Below, piece by piece: positions 59,941-64,000 of a stretch of 64,000 bases of DNA. Source of the stretch: Bacteroidia bacterium (lineage in GTDB: Bacteria; Bacteroidota; Bacteroidia; Flavobacteriales; Flavobacteriaceae); assembly GCA_030428705.1 (NCBI GenBank), contig JAUIDI010000002.1, positions 620,001-684,000 of the forward strand. The letters are read 5' to 3'. A model generated the notes under the pieces. That model ran no database searches and was not told where the DNA came from. It was given only the letters and a program-made list of their open reading frames with translations. Made by a program: the position numbers and the translations under genes. Numbering within the stretch: the stretch's first letter is position 1; each line of letters opens with the position of its first letter.

Positions 59941-61164
59941 ATGGCAACGATTAAAGCATTACTTTGGAAAAAAGAGAATAAGGCAGGAGAATGTACAATT
60001 GCCATTCGCATTACTAAAAATAGGAAATCGACTTATATTCATACAGGTCAAAAAATTAAACCCAAATATTGGGATGAGGTTACCAGCAAAGTTAAAAAAA
60101 GTCATCCCAATTCCGCTCGTTTAAACAATTTCATATCTGCCAAAGTTGTAGAAATCAACAAATCGCTTTTAGACTTAGAAAGTGAAGCTAATTCGAAAAG
60201 AGAGATTTCCGAAATAAAAAAGGCCATTTCCGGAAAGCATAAAAGTCATTCGTTTTACACATTTGCTAAAGCTTATTTTGATGAACTGGAAAAAAACAAA
60301 AAGTATTCGCGCATCAATTGTGAAAGACCCTTATTAAATAGGATAAAGGAGTACCCAAGGGCAAAAACGTTGACCTTCGAGGCCATTACTCCTCTCTTCT
60401 TGCGAGGCTTCATCTCCTATTTAAGAAGTACTAAGGATTCCGTTGGGGAAAGAAGTATTGTAAACACACTTATTTTCATACGTACCTTGTACAACAAGGC
60501 TTCTCAACAAGGCATTGTCTCTAGGGACAATTACCCTTTTGGTAATACCGATGGAAAGATTAAAATTAGAATTCCAAAATCTATTAAAATCGGTCTTACT
60601 TCAGAGGAAATCAAAATTATCGAAGAAATAGATCTTTCTGACAATCCAAAGCAGCATCATACGCGAAATGTATTTCTTTTTAGTTTCTATCTTGCTGGAA
60701 TGCGAGTTTCCGATGTACTTCAAATGAAATGGGAGAATGTGCAGGGAGACAGGATATATTATACCATGAACAAGAATCAAAAAAACCTATCACTTAAAAT
60801 ACATGATAAACTTCAAAAAATACTGGATGAGTACCTGCCAACTAAAACTTCAAATAGTGATTATATCTTCCCAGAACTAAAAGATGCCAGCAATAATCCC
60901 AAAGATATTTTGAGGGTTACCAAAACAGGAAACAAAAGGCTCAATAGATTTTTAGGACAAATTGCCGATAGAGCGGGAATAACGAAGAAAATCACAATGC
61001 ATATATCCCGTCATTCCTTTGGGAATATATCCGGTGACCGGATTCCATTACAAGTGTTGCAAAAACTCTACAATCATTCTGACATTAAGACTACTATTGA
61101 TTACCAACAAAACTTTATAAATAAAGATTTGGACGATGCCCTTGATAGTGTCATTGGTTTTTGA
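59941..61164 (+). CDS. int: Tyrosine recombinase/integrase
   Basis: 407 aa, intact. N-terminal arm-DNA-binding domain (1-90, CTIAIRITKNRKSTYIHTGQKIKPKYWD), a SAM-like core-binding domain (about 100-200), and a catalytic domain with R255 (LAGMRVSD), H354 and R357 (HISRH), H379 (YNHSD) and nucleophile Y388 (TTIDYQQ). It belongs to the Bacteroidota integrase group of conjugative and integrative elements. It should catalyse insertion into the tRNA-Leu anticodon loop whose fragment lies 154 bp upstream. All catalytic residues are present, so the element may still be mobile. Confidence 0.93.
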   Translation: MATIKALLWKKENKAGECTIAIRITKNRKSTYIHTGQKIKPKYWDEVTSKVKKSHPNSARLNNFISAKVVEINKSLLDLESEANSKREISEIKKAISGKHKSHSFYTFAKAYFDELEKNKKYSRINCERPLLNRIKEYPRAKTLTFEAITPLFLRGFISYLRSTKDSVGERSIVNTLIFIRTLYNKASQQGIVSRDNYPFGNTDGKIKIRIPKSIKIGLTSEEIKIIEEIDLSDNPKQHHTRNVFLFSFYLAGMRVSDVLQMKWENVQGDRIYYTMNKNQKNLSLKIHDKLQKILDEYLPTKTSNSDYIFPELKDASNNPKDILRVTKTGNKRLNRFLGQIADRAGITKKITMHISRHSFGNISGDRIPLQVLQKLYNHSDIKTTIDYQQNFINKDLDDALDSVIGF

Positions 61165-61230
61165 TCTATCCACACATTTTGCTTAATTACCTTATTTGCC
61201 AGATAAATGGTTTATTCGAAAATAATTATG

Positions 61231-61290
61231 TACTTTTGTTCATAATATTTCTTTGTTCACGTTTTCGTGAACAATAAAATAAAGTGAACA
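61231..61290 (+). promoter_or_regulatory. Promoter and inverted-repeat operator of the toxin-antitoxin pair
   Basis: TACTTTTG at 61231-61238 matches the -7 element. A half-site TTGTTCA (61237-61243) overlaps it. A perfect inverted repeat TTGTTCACG-TTTT-CGTGAACAA spans 61253-61274, and a further half-site GTGAACA lies at 61284-61290, against the antitoxin ATG. Four copies of the GTTCA/TGAAC half-site in 54 bp suggest binding by a repressor, most simply the AbiEi-like protein itself. Confidence 0.7.
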
Positions 61291-62292
61291 ATGAACAGAC
61301 AAGGAATTGTGCAACTTGCACTGACCAACCTTCAGAAAACAGGTGAAATCGAAGCCAAATGGCTTGATAATGCCCACAATGAAGACTTAGATGGCACGAT
61401 AGCCCTTACGCTTAACGGCCGGACTATCAAGCTTGGTATAGAAATTAAAAAAGAGCTAAGAAATATCCATCTCACAAAATTAGAGGCATTGGCTAAGGAG
61501 TATCATCCATTCATGGTCGTTGCACAGCGCATATTTCCCAAAATAAAACAAGAGCTTCGTAACAGGAACATTGCCTATCTAGAGGCGAACGGTAATATTT
61601 ACCTCCACGAAAAAGAAACATTCCTTTGGCTGGATGCCAACGAACCCATCGCAATCAAACACAAAACTACCAACAGGGCATTTACCAAAACCGGCCTAAA
61701 GGTTGTTTACCAGTTCCTATTGGACGGAACGTGGATAAATAAGACCTATCGTGAAATAGCCGATAAAACGGATACAGGTATCGGCAATATCACGAATATC
61801 TTCAATGGCTTAAAGGATGATGGTTTCCTCATTCCGCTTGACAAGGATGCCTACATCTTAGAGGACAATGAAAAGTTACTCGAAAAATGGATTATGGCCT
61901 ATGAAAAAAAGTTGAAACCAAATCTGGCAATTGGAACTTTTCGATTTGTTGATAACGATACTTTTTTACATTGGAAAGACATTAAACTAAAACAGGGGCA
62001 AACGTTCTGGGGAGGAGAACCCGCTGGAGACATATATACCAATTACCTTCGACCGGAGGAGTTGACGCTATACACTGCCGAACCGAGAAACGAATTGATG
62101 AAGAACTATAGGCTTGTTCCCGATGAAGGCGGTAATGTAAGGATCTATAAAAAATTCTGGAAGGACAATACCGAGGAAAAAAACGCCGTACATCCGTTGC
62201 TAGCTTACGCCGATCTGATAATGAAAGGGGATAGACGGTGTACCGAGACCGCAGAAAAAATATATAATGAGTACTTACAGGATAAATTTTAA
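61291..62292 (+). CDS. AbiEi-type (type IV) antitoxin with nuclease-like N-terminal domain
   Basis: 333 aa. The N-terminal ~115 residues look like the AbiEi_2-type domain: D34 in EDLDGTIALTLNG, the GIEIKKELRN strand (E51-x-K53), the helix LTKLEALAKEYHPFMVVAQR, and NRNIAYLEANGNIYLHE. The D...ExK pattern resembles the PD-(D/E)xK nuclease fold, with no proof of activity. A winged-helix segment follows (about 133-180: TGLKVVYQFLLDGTWINKTYREIADKTDTGIGNI). The toxin start overlaps by 26 bp. It should neutralise or repress the toxin; the operators upstream support autorepression. Confidence 0.75.
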   Translation: MNRQGIVQLALTNLQKTGEIEAKWLDNAHNEDLDGTIALTLNGRTIKLGIEIKKELRNIHLTKLEALAKEYHPFMVVAQRIFPKIKQELRNRNIAYLEANGNIYLHEKETFLWLDANEPIAIKHKTTNRAFTKTGLKVVYQFLLDGTWINKTYREIADKTDTGIGNITNIFNGLKDDGFLIPLDKDAYILEDNEKLLEKWIMAYEKKLKPNLAIGTFRFVDNDTFLHWKDIKLKQGQTFWGGEPAGDIYTNYLRPEELTLYTAEPRNELMKNYRLVPDEGGNVRIYKKFWKDNTEEKNAVHPLLAYADLIMKGDRRCTETAEKIYNEYLQDKF

Positions 62293-63124
62293 ACAACTCC
62301 GACAAAGACCCGATTTTTTGGAAATGTTGGCAGCTTTGGAACGAGGTTTTGCGGCATTCCATGTTGATTTTTATTTGGTCGGTGCGATAGCCCGTGATAT
62401 ATGGATGACCGCCATCAATAAGATTCCACCTATTCGAATTACAAGGGACATCGATTTCGCGGTCTTCATCGAGGACAAGGGAACTTATGAAAGCTTAAAG
62501 CGATATCTAATTGAAATAGAACACTTTCAACCTTCCAAAGAGAATAATTTCGTGTTGTTGTGGCAGGGAAGAATGCAGGTTGACCTACTACCCTTCGGAA
62601 ACATCGAAGACAAAAATGCAAAGGTAAGTTTGGAAGGTACTGGCCTTACCAGCTTGAACATGCCTGGCTTCAAAGAAATCTATGAGAGCGGATTGCCCGA
62701 AGCAGAATTGGAAGGGGAACATCGGTTCAAGTTCTGTACCTTGCCCGGAATTGTTATTTTGAAACTCATCGCTTGGGAAGACCGTCCCGAAATCAGAAGG
62801 GATGATCTAAAGGACATCCTTACCATCCTATCCCATTTTTTTGAGATGTACACCGACCAGATTTACAAACTTCATTCAGACCTTTTCGGCAACGATGATT
62901 TTGGACTTGATCTCATCGCCGCACGTGTAATGGGTCGTGAAATGAACAAAATTGCGAGCAGAAACGAAAAACTTCATGGCAGACTGTCCCATCTTCTAGA
63001 AAAAAATACCATGGATGTTAGCAAAAGCCAAATAGCAAAAATTATGGCAAATATGTCTGACACCACAGTTGAAGAAAGCCTTAGGCCGTTATCGGAAATG
63101 TGGCTCGGTTTTCAAGGTGATTAA
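62267..63124 (+). CDS. AbiEii-type nucleotidyltransferase toxin
   Basis: 285 aa. Nucleotidyltransferase of the AbiEii/AbiGii type. The glycine turn is YLVGAIARDIW (37-46), the catalytic DxD is TRDIDFAVFIED (D61, D63), and the third acidic residue is in QVDLLPF (D106). C-terminal helices contain PGIVILKLIAWEDRPEIRRDDLKDI, a feature of AbiEii-like proteins. Known members modify tRNA ends or otherwise block growth, often as abortive defence against phage. It overlaps the antitoxin gene by 26 bp, giving coupled translation. Activity is inferred. Confidence 0.82.
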   Translation: MSTYRINFKQLRQRPDFLEMLAALERGFAAFHVDFYLVGAIARDIWMTAINKIPPIRITRDIDFAVFIEDKGTYESLKRYLIEIEHFQPSKENNFVLLWQGRMQVDLLPFGNIEDKNAKVSLEGTGLTSLNMPGFKEIYESGLPEAELEGEHRFKFCTLPGIVILKLIAWEDRPEIRRDDLKDILTILSHFFEMYTDQIYKLHSDLFGNDDFGLDLIAARVMGREMNKIASRNEKLHGRLSHLLEKNTMDVSKSQIAKIMANMSDTTVEESLRPLSEMWLGFQGD

Positions 63125-63338
63125 AAAATTAATTTTCCGCCTCCCCCAAATCTTTCCATAACTAACCTGCGCGAGGATCCTGCGGAGTTTCTTTAGCGTT
63201 CCGATAGATAAGCGTAAAAAAGAAACGCCGTAGGGCGCAACCGAACTTTGGCTTTGCACGCCATACTTCTTTTCTCCCTATCCACAAAAAGCGCCCGTCA
63301 GGGCGCAAAATTCCATATCGAAATCGCTTCTTTGAATT
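63125..63338. other. Non-coding region with inverted repeats on the element
   Basis: More GC-rich than its surroundings. It includes gcgcgaggatcctgcg, a GTTTCTTT/AAAGAAAC pair flanking about 24 bp (63187-63226), gccgtagggcgc, and the terminator hairpin at 63286-63310. No frame is credible. A transfer origin (oriT) is one possible reading, based only on position in a mobile element and on the repeats. Confidence 0.3.
63286..63310 (-). terminator. Terminator of the last element gene
   Basis: On the minus strand GCGCCC/GGGCGC with a four-base loop, followed by five T. It lies 29 bp past the stop at 63339. Confidence 0.88.
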
Positions 63339-63998
63339 TTACCATGTATGACCCATACCTTTTCCTTTATATTTCGAGTAATCGGTCAATTCATCCTTAA
63401 AACCGTTGAACATTTCTTCTTCTACAAAACTGTTGCTCCCCAACATATTGCCAAGGGCATAAATACCATTTCGAAGTAGTCGCGCCTGTTTTCTGCTTAC
63501 TTGCTTTTGCGAAACGGCAACTAGGGCTTCCTTCAACCCGTTCTGCATATGGTGTTCCACTATTTGCAATGGGAGATTTGGTCTTACCCCGTCCAATACG
63601 AAAAGATAAGCTGCCTTATTATATTGTCCGGTCTCTACCAAATGACCTGCCCAAAGACTCTTCAGATTATCCCGTCCAGATATCTCGATGTTCTCCAAAG
63701 TTTTTGTTTGCTCTCCTAAAACCCTGTTCAAGTCCGACAATGATTCCAGATAGGTCTGTGTTTTCGGTGGAATGGAAACACTTACCGGATATTTGGAATA
63801 TATCGAACCGATGAACAGCTTTCCCTCCTTTTTCTCAAAACGAAAGCCTTTTTCATTGAAAAACTGCACATAGTCTTTCGGGGATTTCTCGAAGGATACC
63901 TGCATACGTTCAGCATATTTATGATAAGATTTGAGGCTCAAACGTTCGAACCGTTCCCTGTATCTTTGTGCCATGGCCGCGTAAAGGTTCGAGAATAT
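63339..63998 (-). CDS. Unknown element-encoded protein, probably continuing past the window edge
   Basis: The frame is open to the window end. The first ATG is at 63974 (MAQRYRERFERLSLKSY), but codons upstream read LYAA and lack a ribosome site, so the true start may be outside. The visible part (about 211 aa or more) is charged and helical: YHKYAERMQVSFEKSPKDYV, a short beta region (FRFEKKEGKLFIGSIYSKYPVSVSI) and helices (YLESLSDLNRVLGEQTKTL, QNGLKEALVAVSQKQVSRKQARLL), ending YKGKGMGHTW. I do not recognise it. Mobilisation-related function is only a guess from context. Confidence 0.6.
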   Translation of the reverse strand: MFSNLYAAMAQRYRERFERLSLKSYHKYAERMQVSFEKSPKDYVQFFNEKGFRFEKKEGKLFIGSIYSKYPVSVSIPPKTQTYLESLSDLNRVLGEQTKTLENIEISGRDNLKSLWAGHLVETGQYNKAAYLFVLDGVRPNLPLQIVEHHMQNGLKEALVAVSQKQVSRKQARLLRNGIYALGNMLGSNSFVEEEMFNGFKDELTDYSKYKGKGMGHTW

Positions 63999-64000
63999 CA

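Larger units (their letters stand above)
59738..64000 (+). mobile_element. Left part of an integrative element at tRNA-Leu(UAG)
   Basis: The boundary is the tRNA-Leu fragment. Inside follow phased direct repeats, a tyrosine recombinase, a type IV toxin-antitoxin pair and at least one further gene. The right end is outside the window. Because the tRNA reads leftwards, the intact tRNA-Leu rebuilt by integration is expected at the right end. Confidence 0.75.

Noticed and set aside
1-64000. CRISPR arrays and rRNA genes
   Set aside because: No regularly spaced repeat array and no rRNA-like sequence were found in the window.

Overview
The window is a chromosomal segment of a marine-type Flavobacteriaceae bacterium (Bacteroidota). 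The evidence is consistent. It has TonB-dependent receptors (TBDRs) paired with DUF4249 lipoproteins, a type IX secretion (T9SS) sorting tail, DUF5916 barrels, paired exbD genes, an L13-S9-S2-EF-Ts block, genes without Shine-Dalgarno sites, and promoters of the Bacteroidota type (TTTG, 19 bp, TAnnTTTG). The species cannot be named from the sequence alone; the gene content looks like the Maribacter/Zobellia/Arenibacter group.

Layout. 1-10.1 kb: the end of a small T9SS-type protein, then a minus-strand array of six paralogous DUF4249 lipoproteins around a single TBDR. All six share an unusual five-cysteine block. 10.2-16.2 kb: a lipocalin-like lipoprotein and two tandem DUF5916 outer-membrane proteins. 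16.3-19.6 kb: rplM-rpsI and rpsB-tsf; S2 carries a long acidic tail ending in a helix-hairpin-helix-type domain. 19.6-22.8 kb: an ECF sigma factor, a HEAT-repeat anti-sigma protein and two DUF4097 proteins. 22.9-25.6 kb: an HTH regulator overlapping a membrane protein, and an M61 peptidase. 25.7-33.3 kb: pyrH-frr, an MMPL transporter, asnS, rpoN and a membrane protein. 33.3-37.8 kb: an ExbB/ExbD energy-transduction locus with two exbD pairs and a PorT-like barrel. 37.8-45.4 kb: tRNA-Ser(GGA), ansA, TatD, a retropepsin-like protease, and sucA-[M23 peptidase]-sucB. 45.5-56 kb: envelope and sugar genes (amidohydrolase, galE, DegT aminotransferase, waaA, two MFS transporters) and small unknowns. 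56.3-59.7 kb: a His/Cys-rich small protein, a TBDR and a lipoprotein, probably for metal uptake.

59.74 kb to the window end is the left end of an integrative element. A truncated 3' half of tRNA-Leu(UAG), cut exactly at the anticodon loop, is followed by three phased 10-bp repeats, a complete tyrosine recombinase and an AbiEi/AbiEii-type (type IV) toxin-antitoxin pair with strong inverted-repeat operators. A further element gene runs to the window edge. The right end, where an intact tRNA-Leu is expected, lies outside the window.

The least conventional parts are the six-lipoprotein/one-receptor array, the S2 fusion, the M23 peptidase translationally coupled inside sucAB, the CxxC-bearing ExbD proteins, and the AbiEi-like antitoxin with a nuclease-like N-terminus next to an apparent operator cluster. 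Functions are inferred from motifs and context; no database search was possible.
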